Source: Actinobacteria bacterium ATB1 | GTDB lineage: Bacteria; Actinomycetota; Acidimicrobiia; UBA2766 | Reading direction: 5' to 3' | Assembly (NCBI GenBank): GCA_021404985.1 | Contig: QWHP01000187.1 | Location: 1 to 6,143, forward strand | DNA: 6,143 nucleotides | Shown: piece after piece, positions 1 to 6,115 of the stretch | Numbering within the stretch: the first letter of the stretch is position 1 | Layout of the letters: each line of letters begins with the position of its first letter | Made by a program: the position numbers and the translations under genes | The notes under the pieces: model-generated | What the model was told of the DNA's origin: nothing | The model's database searches: none | The model's input: only the letters and a program-made list of their open reading frames with translations

Positions 1-2076
1 GCCGATACGTACGTGCCGATCCGTCCCGCGACGGACGCCGCGCTGGCGCTGTCGATGTGCCAGGTGCTGATCGAGGAAGGGCTCTACAACCGCGAGTTCG
101 TGCAGTCGCAGACCGACCTCCCGTTGCTGGCGCACCGAGACACACGACGCTTCGTCCGCGGACCAGAGGTTGAAGCGGGTGAGCGCGAAGACCAGTTCTT
201 CTGGTGGGACCGCGCGACGGGCGCGGTCGAGATGGCGCCACGCGGATCACTCATGCTGGACGAGTCGGAGCCAGAACTCGAAGGTACGTTCACCGTGACG
301 GGCGCCGACGGCGCGACCTTCGAAGCGACCACCGTGTTTGAGCTCCTGCGTGAAACGCTCGCTGAGTACACCCCCGAGAAGGCGTCGGCCATCTGCGGAA
401 TCAACCCCGGGGTTATCCGCGAACTCGCTCGCGAAGCCTCCCGGAAGCGAACCAAGATCATCGAGGGCTTCAACGCCCCGAAGTACTACCACGGTGATCT
501 GATGGAGCGCGCGATGTGCCTGATGCTCGCGCTCACGGGCAACTGGGGCCGCCCGGGCTCGGGGATCCAGGGGCTCGCGCTGGCCGGGCTCGACGGCTAC
601 ATGCTCTTCGGGATGAAGCAAAAGCGCGGCGTCGCCGAGACCATCCGGGTGATGGAAGGTCTCGAGGGCGCGGTGGAAGCGCTGCGCGGGCAGGACGAGG
701 AAGCCTCCGACGAGATCCTCGGGAACCAGTTGCTCCAGATGGCGGTCGTGAGCGGCACGTCGAAGCCCCCGGTCTTCTTCAACTACCACCACGCGGGCTA
801 CGACGAGTCCTGGAACCAAAGCGACTGGTCCGATCCGTCGATGACGAAGCCCTTCGGCGAGTACATGGCCGACGCGATGAGTAGGGGCTGGTGGGGTGGG
901 CTCAACCGTCCCGACTCCGGTACCGACCCCCAGGTCTTCTTCGCCGTCGGCACGAACCCTCTGCGCCGCGCCCGAGGCGGGCGCGAGAAGCTGCTCGAGA
1001 ACCTCTGGCCCAAGCTCGAGTTGATCGTGACCGTCGACTTCCGCATGTCGACGACCGCCCTCCATTCGGACATCGTCCTCCCCGTGGCGATGCAGTACGA
1101 GCGCCCCAACCTGCAGTACGCGATCACGCACACGTTCCGGATCGGCTTCTCCGACACGGCGGTTCCCCCGCCGGGTGAGGTGAAGACCGAGTGGGAGATC
1201 TTCCGTCTCCTCTGCGCGAAGGTCGAGGAGGCAGCCGAGGAGGAGGGCCTCACCGAATACCTGGACGGACGGAGGCGCACACGCCGCCTGGACGACCTCG
1301 TCGACCGCTTCACGATGAACGGTCAGTTCGAGGACGAGGAGCGCGTCCTCGACGAGTGGCTCCGCGACTCGTCCGAGGCGGGCACGGTTCCCATCGGGAT
1401 TTCGCTCGACCGGCTGCGGAGCGAGGGCACCGCCCGCTACAGCGGCCTCGGGATGTTCGCCCCCGGCCTGTCGGTGGCCGGCGACGTCTCGCCGAACAAG
1501 GTCCTGACGGCATTCACCTGGCACGTCGACAAGGGGGTGCCCTTCCCGACGCTGACACGACGTGCGCAGTTCTACGTCGATCACCCGTGGTTCATGGAGG
1601 CCGACGAGGCGCTTCCACGGCACAAGGAACCGCCAGAGATGGGAGGCAGACAGCCCTTCGTGCTCACGAGCGGGCACTCCCGCTGGACGGTCCACTCGAT
1701 CAACATGGGGAACGACGTGCTCCTGCAGACGCACCAGGGCCGCCCCCTCGTAGTCCTGAACGACGCGCAGGCCGCCGAGCTCGGCATCGAGGACGGCTCG
1801 ATCGCCCGGGTCCACAACGCGCACGGCGAGTTCCGTGCGCCCGCCCGCGTCTCGGGCCGCATCCGTCCCGGCCAGGTCGTGCTCTACAACGGATTCGAGC
1901 CCCACATGTTCCCCGGCTGGAAGGGCGCAAACGACGTCGAGCCCGGGATGGTCAAGTGGCTCCATCTCGTCGACCGCTACGGTCACCTCAGGTACCTCCC
2001 CTTCGGCTGGCAGCCCGTTCCCGCCGACAGAGCCGTGCACGTCGACGTCGAGCTCGCGGAGCCCGCAACCGATTGA
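1..2076 (+). CDS. Molybdopterin oxidoreductase catalytic (alpha) subunit, type II DMSO reductase family, 5'-truncated
   Basis: The reading frame is open from base 1, so the gene starts upstream; the first GTG (13) is internal. The visible 691 residues (residue 1 = codon 1-3) begin in the typical segment ADTYVPIRPATDAALAL. They continue with TDLPLLAHRDTRRF (38-51), TGNWGRPGSG (about 179-188), NPLRRARGG (319-327), STTALHSDIVLP (350-361), and a C-terminal molybdopterin-dinucleotide-binding domain from about residue 550 with GHSRWTVHS (558-566), DAQAAELGIEDG (588-599) and YGHLRY (660-665). The TDLPLL..DT.RF, HSDIVLP and YGHLRY signatures fit the ethylbenzene/dimethylsulfide/selenate dehydrogenase-reductase branch. 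Such enzymes transfer oxygen, hydroxyl or electrons at a Mo-bisMGD centre and pass electrons to an Fe-S beta subunit, often in the periplasm. Family members are roughly 900-1000 aa, so some 200-300 residues, including the FS0 cluster motif, the expected Asp Mo ligand and any Tat signal, are out of view. Substrate is unknown. The next gene is not a beta subunit, which is unusual. Confidence 0.9.
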   Translation, partial: ADTYVPIRPATDAALALSMCQVLIEEGLYNREFVQSQTDLPLLAHRDTRRFVRGPEVEAGEREDQFFWWDRATGAVEMAPRGSLMLDESEPELEGTFTVTGADGATFEATTVFELLRETLAEYTPEKASAICGINPGVIRELAREASRKRTKIIEGFNAPKYYHGDLMERAMCLMLALTGNWGRPGSGIQGLALAGLDGYMLFGMKQKRGVAETIRVMEGLEGAVEALRGQDEEASDEILGNQLLQMAVVSGTSKPPVFFNYHHAGYDESWNQSDWSDPSMTKPFGEYMADAMSRGWWGGLNRPDSGTDPQVFFAVGTNPLRRARGGREKLLENLWPKLELIVTVDFRMSTTALHSDIVLPVAMQYERPNLQYAITHTFRIGFSDTAVPPPGEVKTEWEIFRLLCAKVEEAAEEEGLTEYLDGRRRTRRLDDLVDRFTMNGQFEDEERVLDEWLRDSSEAGTVPIGISLDRLRSEGTARYSGLGMFAPGLSVAGDVSPNKVLTAFTWHVDKGVPFPTLTRRAQFYVDHPWFMEADEALPRHKEPPEMGGRQPFVLTSGHSRWTVHSINMGNDVLLQTHQGRPLVVLNDAQAAELGIEDGSIARVHNAHGEFRAPARVSGRIRPGQVVLYNGFEPHMFPGWKGANDVEPGMVKWLHLVDRYGHLRYLPFGWQPVPADRAVHVDVELAEPATD

Positions 2077-2092
2077 CAGAGCCTTTGACAGA
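2073..2092 (+). repeat. Direct repeat TTGACAGA x2 at the 3' end of the Mo-enzyme gene
   Basis: TTGACAGA occurs at 2073-2080 (overlapping the stop codon) and again at 2085-2092, a 12-base period. TTGACA equals the sigma70 -35 consensus, but no convincing -10 hexamer lies 16-18 bases downstream of either copy. It is reported as a repeat only; promoter activity is not supported, and the 57-base gap is short enough for simple read-through in an operon. Confidence 0.35.
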
Positions 2093-2120
2093 CCCCCATC
2101 CGACCTTTCCCGACCCAGGT

Positions 2121-2125
2121 GGAGG
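2121..2125 (+). promoter_or_regulatory. Ribosome binding site for the nitroreductase-like gene
   Basis: GGAGG lies 8 bases before ATG 2134, an ideal spacing. It overlaps the alternative in-frame GTG at 2119, which would have no ribosome binding site of its own, so ATG 2134 is chosen. Confidence 0.75.
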
Positions 2126-2133
2126 AAGAACCG

Positions 2134-3618
2134 ATGGCCGACATCAGCTACAGACCCGACTACCAGTCGACAGCTCAGGTGCCCTCCGTGAGCGAAGCCG
2201 AGCAGGCGGCACTGGCGAGAGCGTTCGAGTCGACACCTTCGCTCTTCAGGCTCCTGTCGACGCTGCGAACCCGCCGCATGGGCCTCGGCTACCGGAGTGA
2301 GACCGGCGAGAGCGAGACCTTCTCGTGGTCGAGCAACCAGACGGTGACCCAGCCGGAGGGTCCGCTCGCGTTCAGTTCAGCGGTCGAACCGATCCCTCTG
2401 TCGGAGGTCGAGCAGGCCCTGATCGCATGGGCGGCCCTCGGACCCAACGGCGCGGTCCTCGCGGACGTACCGGTGCAGGGGGGGCTCTCGGGCCTGATCT
2501 CCTGGGCGGGCAGGACGATTCCCGGCTCCTCGAACGACCTGTCGGTCGACCTCTTCATCGTCGACGACGGCGGGGTGTGGCTCTACCGCCCCGGGCCCGA
2601 GCGTCTCGCCCCCGTCGAGATCTCCGGCCCGCAGGACTACGCGAAGGTGCTCGACTGGTTCCGGTCGGGCCGGCGGCAGATCTCGGCCACGCGTCCCGAC
2701 GTCGGATGGTTCTCGGCCCCGGAGGGCACCCACAACGTGAACGCCATGGGCCCCGGGCAGTACAACCTGAACCGCCCGGGAAGCTCGTGGTTCCTGCCGG
2801 TGGGCGACGTCGGCGTCGAGTGGTTCAACCTCCTCCTCTCGTCGTACGAGTGGTCGGGCTTCTATCTGATGGACCCTGACACCGACAAGCCGTGTGGTGT
2901 GGACGAGTGGATCCGGCCCGGCTTCCTCGAAGTCGGGTTCCCGGTTCCCGTGTTCGACGAGCTCGCCCTCATGCTGCACAGCAGTCAGGCCGCCTGTGCC
3001 GTGCAGAACATCCGGCTCGCATGCGAGGCGCTCGGTCTCGGCGCCTGGCCCGTCGGGTCCTACGCCGACGACATGGTCCTCGGGGCATACCCGGACATCT
3101 CGACCGGGCTCGGCTTCTCGTTCCTCGAGCGGGATCCGGACACGAACCCGTCCAAGACCGCCACCTGCCTCGGGCTGCCCGGTGTCAAGGAGCCCGTCGT
3201 CGTGCCCTCCCCGCAGTTCCCCACGGCGAGGTCCGCTGTCGAGTACGTGCGTGACCTGCGTTACGGCTGCGGTGGGCAGCTCTCACGTGACGGCAACTGG
3301 GACGAGCGTGTCGGCGGTCCTTTCACGTCGGAGGCGATGCAGTCGATCCTCGAGCACCCCAAGGCGCACATACCCGACTGGGCCGTGGATGCCGCAGTGG
3401 CCACCGTCGAGTACATCGTCGCCAAGTACGGCTGCTGCCCCGCGTACGTGAGCCCGGTGCGGGCGAAGTTCTCCGCCCAGGTCCACCATGTCGACCAGGA
3501 CTACTACCGGCGCTTCCAGACCGGGAACGGCGAACCGTACGCGATCACCCCCGCCATCAGGGAGCACTTCGCCACGTGGCATCCCGGCGAGCCCGACCCG
3601 TGGGGAGGTGCCCTGTGA
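2134..3618 (+). CDS. Nitroreductase-fold (FMN-dependent oxidoreductase-like) protein with C-terminal extension
   Basis: 494 aa from ATG 2134. Several segments match the nitroreductase/SagB-type flavin fold. An Arg-rich helix, TLRTRRMGLGY (43-53), sits where the family has its FMN-phosphate-binding R-R-S segment. PIPLSEVEQALIAWAALGPNG (86-106) is followed by a strand pair with DLFIVDDGGVWLY (139-151). The long helix SSQAACAVQNIRLACEALGLG (283-303) is the family's dimer/flavin helix, and ATCLGLPGVKEPVVV (343-357) matches the usual closing strand. Such proteins reduce or dehydrogenate small molecules using bound FMN; the substrate here is unknown. At 494 aa it is about twice a simple nitroreductase: residues about 165-275 look like an insertion and 360-494 like an extra domain containing YGCC (432-435) and HHVDQDYYRRF (451-461). 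No signal peptide or membrane helix is evident, so it is probably cytoplasmic. Its stop overlaps the next start, so co-translation is likely. A SagB-like azoline oxidase cannot be excluded, but no precursor peptide or cyclodehydratase is seen. Confidence 0.72.
   Translation: MADISYRPDYQSTAQVPSVSEAEQAALARAFESTPSLFRLLSTLRTRRMGLGYRSETGESETFSWSSNQTVTQPEGPLAFSSAVEPIPLSEVEQALIAWAALGPNGAVLADVPVQGGLSGLISWAGRTIPGSSNDLSVDLFIVDDGGVWLYRPGPERLAPVEISGPQDYAKVLDWFRSGRRQISATRPDVGWFSAPEGTHNVNAMGPGQYNLNRPGSSWFLPVGDVGVEWFNLLLSSYEWSGFYLMDPDTDKPCGVDEWIRPGFLEVGFPVPVFDELALMLHSSQAACAVQNIRLACEALGLGAWPVGSYADDMVLGAYPDISTGLGFSFLERDPDTNPSKTATCLGLPGVKEPVVVPSPQFPTARSAVEYVRDLRYGCGGQLSRDGNWDERVGGPFTSEAMQSILEHPKAHIPDWAVDAAVATVEYIVAKYGCCPAYVSPVRAKFSAQVHHVDQDYYRRFQTGNGEPYAITPAIREHFATWHPGEPDPWGGAL
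3602..3608 (+). promoter_or_regulatory. Ribosome binding site deciding the GTG start at 3615
   Basis: GGGGAGG lies inside the 3' end of the nitroreductase-like gene, 6 bases before GTG 3615. This favours GTG 3615 over the upstream in-frame ATG at 3576, whose added residues are polar and arginine-rich, and over ATG 3630, which would be too far away. Confidence 0.75.
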
Positions 3619-4157
3619 CATCGGAGCTGATGAAGATCGCGGCCGCCTACCTGCACGTGATCGGTGTCGCCGTCTACCTTGGCGGGGCCGTGATCATGGA
3701 GTTCGTCGTGGGTCCGGCGCAGAAGTCGATACCTCCCGCCCAGGCGATGGTTCTCGGCCAGAAGGTCGCGGACCGGTTCCTCGTCTTCGCATGGAGCGCG
3801 CTCGGGCTCATCCTCGCGAGCGGACTCCTCCGCATCTTCACGATCCGTGTCGAGAGCTTCCTCTTCGGCGAGAACGTCTTCTCCACCCCCTATGGCAAGA
3901 CGCTCCTCACGATGGTGTGCCTGTGGGGGGTGCTGGTGGTGAACGGGGCGATCATCACGTTCGTCCTCCGCCCGAAGCTCTCGGGACGGATGGCAGCCCA
4001 GGTCTCGGCCGGACAGGCGCAGTCGACACAGGACGCCAAGTTGAAGGCAGCCAAGTGGACCACGTGGCTCACACGTGTCGACCTCGGGGTCGCCTTCGTC
4101 ATCGCGCTCCTTGGTGTGAGCCTCGCCCAGACCAAGGGCACGGGACTCTGGTGGTGA
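3615..4157 (+). CDS. Four-helix integral membrane protein, CopD-like (first of a tandem pair)
   Basis: 180 aa from GTG 3615, overlapping the previous stop in a GTGA arrangement, which implies translational coupling. Four hydrophobic helices are visible at about 8-30, 55-76, 96-118 and 154-172. TM1 carries LHVIGVAVYLGGAVIME, with H14, Y21, the G23-G24 pair and E29; a conserved-looking IPPAQ (39-43) follows in the loop. R54 precedes TM2, YGKT (93-96) precedes TM3, and R154/D156 open TM4. The His at the start of TM1 followed by a Gly-Gly turn resembles the CopD copper-resistance domain and the related HemJ-type haem proteins. Assignment rests on this pattern only. CopD proper is larger (about 300 aa, about eight helices), so this looks like half of one. 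Role is unknown: copper transport, or haem/quinone-linked electron transfer for the neighbouring oxidoreductases, are both possible. The next gene is its paralogue. Confidence 0.7.
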   Translation: MTSELMKIAAAYLHVIGVAVYLGGAVIMEFVVGPAQKSIPPAQAMVLGQKVADRFLVFAWSALGLILASGLLRIFTIRVESFLFGENVFSTPYGKTLLTMVCLWGVLVVNGAIITFVLRPKLSGRMAAQVSAGQAQSTQDAKLKAAKWTTWLTRVDLGVAFVIALLGVSLAQTKGTGLWW

Positions 4158-4163
4158 CCCCGG

Positions 4164-4721
4164 ATGCCCGCGGGAGTGCTCGGCACCGAGGTCGCCCCGA
4201 CCCTCCTGGGATTCGCGCACGTCCTCGGCTGGGCCGTGTACATCGGTGGAGCCGTTCTGATGGAGGTCGTCTGGCGCCCCTCGCAGGAGCACATCCCACC
4301 TGCACAGGTCAACGTCGTGTGCAGCTTCATGGGTCGGCGTTACCGCTGGATCGCCCTTGTCGCCCTTGCGGTCCTGTTCCTGAGCGGGGTCGGCCTCCTC
4401 TTGGAGTCAGGTCACCTGTCGACCACATCGCCGATTTTCCGGCCACCCCTCGTGCTCTCGAACTCCTACGGCCGGACCATGCTGGCTCTCACGATCCTCT
4501 GGGCGTTCCTCTTCGGCCTCCTGCTGATGCTCGGAGTCGTCGCACATCCCGCTCTCCACGTCCGAATGTCGACGGACATGAGCAACGAGGAGCGTCGCGC
4601 GGCACGTGCGGCTGTCGGGCAGGCGATCAGGCGCATGGACGTCCTCCTGCGCGTCGAGCTCGCCGGTGCCGGCCTCGCGGCATTTCTTGGAACGACCCTC
4701 CGCTTCGGCGGCATCCTTTGA
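4164..4721 (+). CDS. Four-helix integral membrane protein, CopD-like (second of a tandem pair)
   Basis: 185 aa from ATG 4164, which lies two codons after the preceding TGA and in the same frame. It aligns with its upstream neighbour without gaps at an offset of 5 residues through TM1 and TM2: H19, Y26, G28-G29, E34, P39, Q41, IPPAQ (44-48), R59 and S74-G75 match H14, Y21, G23-G24, E29, P34, Q36, IPPAQ (39-43), R54 and S69-G70. At an offset of 9 it aligns through TM3 and TM4: Y102-G103, L112-W113, P129, R134-M135, R163-V164-E165-L166, L175-G176. It has extra histidines (H43, H84, H128, H132) that the first copy lacks. Helices are at about 13-35, 61-81, 105-127 and 164-180. The ribosome binding site is weak (TGGTGG, 4149-4154), so translation may depend on coupling to the upstream copy. 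Probably forms a heterodimer with that copy; substrate or cofactor is unknown. Confidence 0.7.
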   Translation: MPAGVLGTEVAPTLLGFAHVLGWAVYIGGAVLMEVVWRPSQEHIPPAQVNVVCSFMGRRYRWIALVALAVLFLSGVGLLLESGHLSTTSPIFRPPLVLSNSYGRTMLALTILWAFLFGLLLMLGVVAHPALHVRMSTDMSNEERRAARAAVGQAIRRMDVLLRVELAGAGLAAFLGTTLRFGGIL

Positions 4722-4731
4722 CGACACGACT

Positions 4732-4736
4732 GGAGG
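4732..4736 (+). promoter_or_regulatory. Ribosome binding site for the ANL-like gene
   Basis: GGAGG is 9 bases before ATG 4746, in the 24-base gap after the second membrane protein. It supports the ATG and indicates that the gene is translated independently, consistent with a functional gene rather than a decayed one. Confidence 0.7.
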
Positions 4737-4745
4737 CGAACTGAC

Positions 4746-5936
4746 ATGCCGAAGACGATCGCCATCACGCCCTCCTGGTACTGGCCTGCGGGTGTGGCAA
4801 GGGTCGCGGGTACGCCGCCCTTCGGGCTCGACGAGATGCTCGTCGACCGGGTTGCCCGCACGCGGGCGGTCGAGCCCGTCCTCGTCTCGGGAGCCTCACG
4901 CCTCACAGGCACGGACCTCGCAGAAGCCGTGAGGACAGCCGCAGGTGGCCTCGAGAGCCAGGCCGGACCAGGCGCGCTTGTCCGGCTCAACTGCAGCGGC
5001 CACGTGGACGACGTGGTCCTCCTCCTTGCCTGCGTGGCCGCCGGACTCCGCGTCCACCTGACCACAGCCGGGGTGGAGCCTGCCGCACTAGGTGAGACGA
5101 TGGTGCTGTCCGCACCCGGATGGGGTGGTATCGAGCGCAGCAGCCTCTCAGGGCAGCCCGAGGGTGGGCGGCGCGCCAGAGTGCACGAGTCTGCAGTGGC
5201 TCTCGACTCCGTGTCGGGGGCGCTGGGCGGCGAGGGGCGACCTGTCGTCGCATGGCACTCTCACCGCTCGCTGCTCTCGTGGGCCATCTCGATGTCCACG
5301 TTCCTCGGGCCCCAACGCGAGACGTCGTTCGCGGTCGACCGGCCCATCTCCACCTGGGACGGGATGCTGTCGGCTTTGACAGCTCTCCACGGTGGCCACA
5401 CGCTGGTGCTGCCCGAACCCGGCGAGCCGATTCTCGACGCAGTGCGCCGCGAGGGCGCCGGCTACATGCTGACCGGCTTCGACGAGGCCGTGTCCCTCAC
5501 ACGGGAGGCGAAGCGAGAGGCGAAGGACCTGCGGGGAAGCCTCCACGCCATCCTCATGCCGACGTCGGGGCTCTACGACGCCGACGGCAGGCGCAGAGTC
5601 GGCAAGCTCTTCGGAACGAACGCGCTGACTGTCTGGGGTCTCGTCGAGACGGGCCCTGTGTTCGCGTCGCACCCCTCCTGGTACGTGGACGAGTCGGTCG
5701 GGATCCCGATCACCAACGCCCACGTCGTCCCCCTCGAGCCGAGGTCGGGCCAGCCGCTCAGCACGCTCTGGGAGCTCGTGACCTCCGCCCGCGTGTCGGT
5801 GAAATCGCCCTGCCAGATGGTCGGCTACGACCAGTCCTCGCAGGCACCCGATCCTTTCGACCCCGCCGGGCGCTTCGTGACCTCGACGATCGCCTCGTCG
5901 GACGCGAACGGGATGATCTACATCCTCCCCGACTGA
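4746..5936 (+). CDS. AMP-binding (ANL superfamily) N-domain-only protein, probably catalytically defective
   Basis: 396 aa from ATG 4746. The order of ANL core elements can be followed. An N-terminal start like that of acyl-CoA synthetases (FGLDEMLVDRVART, 26-39) leads to VRLNCSGHVDDVVLLLACVAAG (79-100), the usual 'xV.l...s.e.v...lA....G' region. VAWHSHRSLLSWA (168-180) equals the segment just after the P-loop, and LTALHGGHTLVLPEP (211-225) follows. Next are an A5-like VWGLVETGP (296-304), an A6-like VGIPITNAHVVPL (318-330) and an A7-like GRFVTSTIASSDANGMIYIL (375-394). The Ser/Thr/Gly-rich P-loop with its Lys is not recognisable (SVSGALGGEGRPVV, 155-168), the TGD of A7 reads TST (379-381), and the protein stops where the hinge and C-terminal lysine domain should begin. 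Normal ANL enzymes are about 500-600 aa and adenylate carboxylates before CoA transfer; this one probably cannot. It may be a ligand-binding or scaffolding relative. It has an intact frame and its own ribosome binding site, so it is not an obvious pseudogene. Confidence 0.7.
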   Translation: MPKTIAITPSWYWPAGVARVAGTPPFGLDEMLVDRVARTRAVEPVLVSGASRLTGTDLAEAVRTAAGGLESQAGPGALVRLNCSGHVDDVVLLLACVAAGLRVHLTTAGVEPAALGETMVLSAPGWGGIERSSLSGQPEGGRRARVHESAVALDSVSGALGGEGRPVVAWHSHRSLLSWAISMSTFLGPQRETSFAVDRPISTWDGMLSALTALHGGHTLVLPEPGEPILDAVRREGAGYMLTGFDEAVSLTREAKREAKDLRGSLHAILMPTSGLYDADGRRRVGKLFGTNALTVWGLVETGPVFASHPSWYVDESVGIPITNAHVVPLEPRSGQPLSTLWELVTSARVSVKSPCQMVGYDQSSQAPDPFDPAGRFVTSTIASSDANGMIYILPD

Positions 5937-5978
5937 CCCTCGTCCGGCCCTCACCGACATGCCTCTTGATGTGTTTAC

Positions 5979-6017
5979 ATCCTTTCGGGGGAAATCCCGG
6001 AAAACCCCCGAAAGGAT
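5979..6017. repeat. Perfect 13-bp inverted repeat after the operon (possible terminator)
   Basis: The left arm ATCCTTTCGGGGG (5979-5991) and right arm CCCCCGAAAGGAT (6005-6017) pair perfectly around a 13-base loop. It starts 42 bases after the last stop codon, a normal place for a terminator. No T-run follows on either strand (ATTTGCATT on +), so it may act as a T-poor terminator, an RNA 3'-end stabiliser, or a protein-binding site. Confidence 0.7.
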
Positions 6018-6045
6018 TTGCATTCCTCGCAACGATCACTATCAT
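6017..6045 (+). promoter_or_regulatory. Candidate sigma70-like promoter
   Basis: TTTGCA (6017-6022, 4 of 6 matches to TTGACA) and TATCAT (6040-6045, 5 of 6 to TATAAT) are separated by the optimal 17 bases, in a locally AT-richer stretch of otherwise GC-rich DNA. Expected start of transcription is near 6052. The match is suggestive, not proof. Confidence 0.4.
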
Positions 6046-6050
6046 TGCGA
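6027..6050. promoter_or_regulatory. Near-perfect palindrome overlapping the candidate -10 (operator-like)
   Basis: Half-sites TCGCAACGAT (6027-6036) and ATCATTGCGA (6041-6050) are inverted with a 4-base CACT centre and only one mismatched pair (C6033/A6044). It covers the candidate -10 element, which is where a dimeric repressor would bind. It could alternatively form a hairpin in read-through RNA. No known regulator was recognised. Confidence 0.4.
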
Positions 6051-6071
6051 TTGATCGATTACCCCCCGGTC

Positions 6072-6114
6072 CCGCCCGGCATCGATGAGCGTCTCACTTG
6101 GCGATGCCGGGCGG
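6072..6114. repeat. Perfect 13-bp inverted repeat / strong hairpin
   Basis: CCGCCCGGCATCG (6072-6084) pairs perfectly with CGATGCCGGGCGG (6102-6114) around a 17-base loop (6085-6101). GC-rich and stable, it sits directly upstream of the terminator hairpin with one base between, so the two helices could stack. Confidence 0.75.
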
Positions 6115-6115
6115 T

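Noticed and set aside
247..2040. Long antisense open frame (597 codons) opposite the Mo-enzyme gene
   Set aside because: Its translation is Val/Glu/Arg/Leu-rich with no recognisable domain, while the + strand has clear molybdopterin-enzyme motifs; it is a by-product of high GC at third positions.
2073..2113. Promoter at the TTGACA repeats before the nitroreductase-like gene
   Set aside because: No acceptable -10 element lies 16-18 bases downstream of either copy.
2119..2133. Upstream GTG start for the nitroreductase-like gene
   Set aside because: It overlaps the ribosome binding site that correctly serves ATG 2134.
1191..2300. 369-codon + strand open frame overlapping the Mo-enzyme and nitroreductase-like genes
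   Set aside because: It is Arg/Pro/Gly-rich and without domain signal, in a shifted frame across two well-supported genes.
3576..3614. Upstream ATG start for the first membrane protein
   Set aside because: It would add an Arg-rich stretch with no ribosome binding site; GGGGAGG with 6-base spacing supports GTG 3615.
3504..4292. 262-codon antisense frame over the first membrane protein gene
   Set aside because: It is rich in charged residues and His with no domain, typical of the reverse complement of a GC-rich membrane-protein gene.
6031..6050. Fur-type iron box
   Set aside because: ATCATT occurs, but the flanks do not match the repeated GATAAT pattern; the palindrome is better described by its own half-sites.
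5120..6088. 322-codon + strand frame overlapping the ANL-like gene and running through the intergenic hairpins
   Set aside because: Low-complexity Arg/Ala-rich translation, and the in-frame ANL-like protein explains the region; its end crosses palindromic non-coding sequence.
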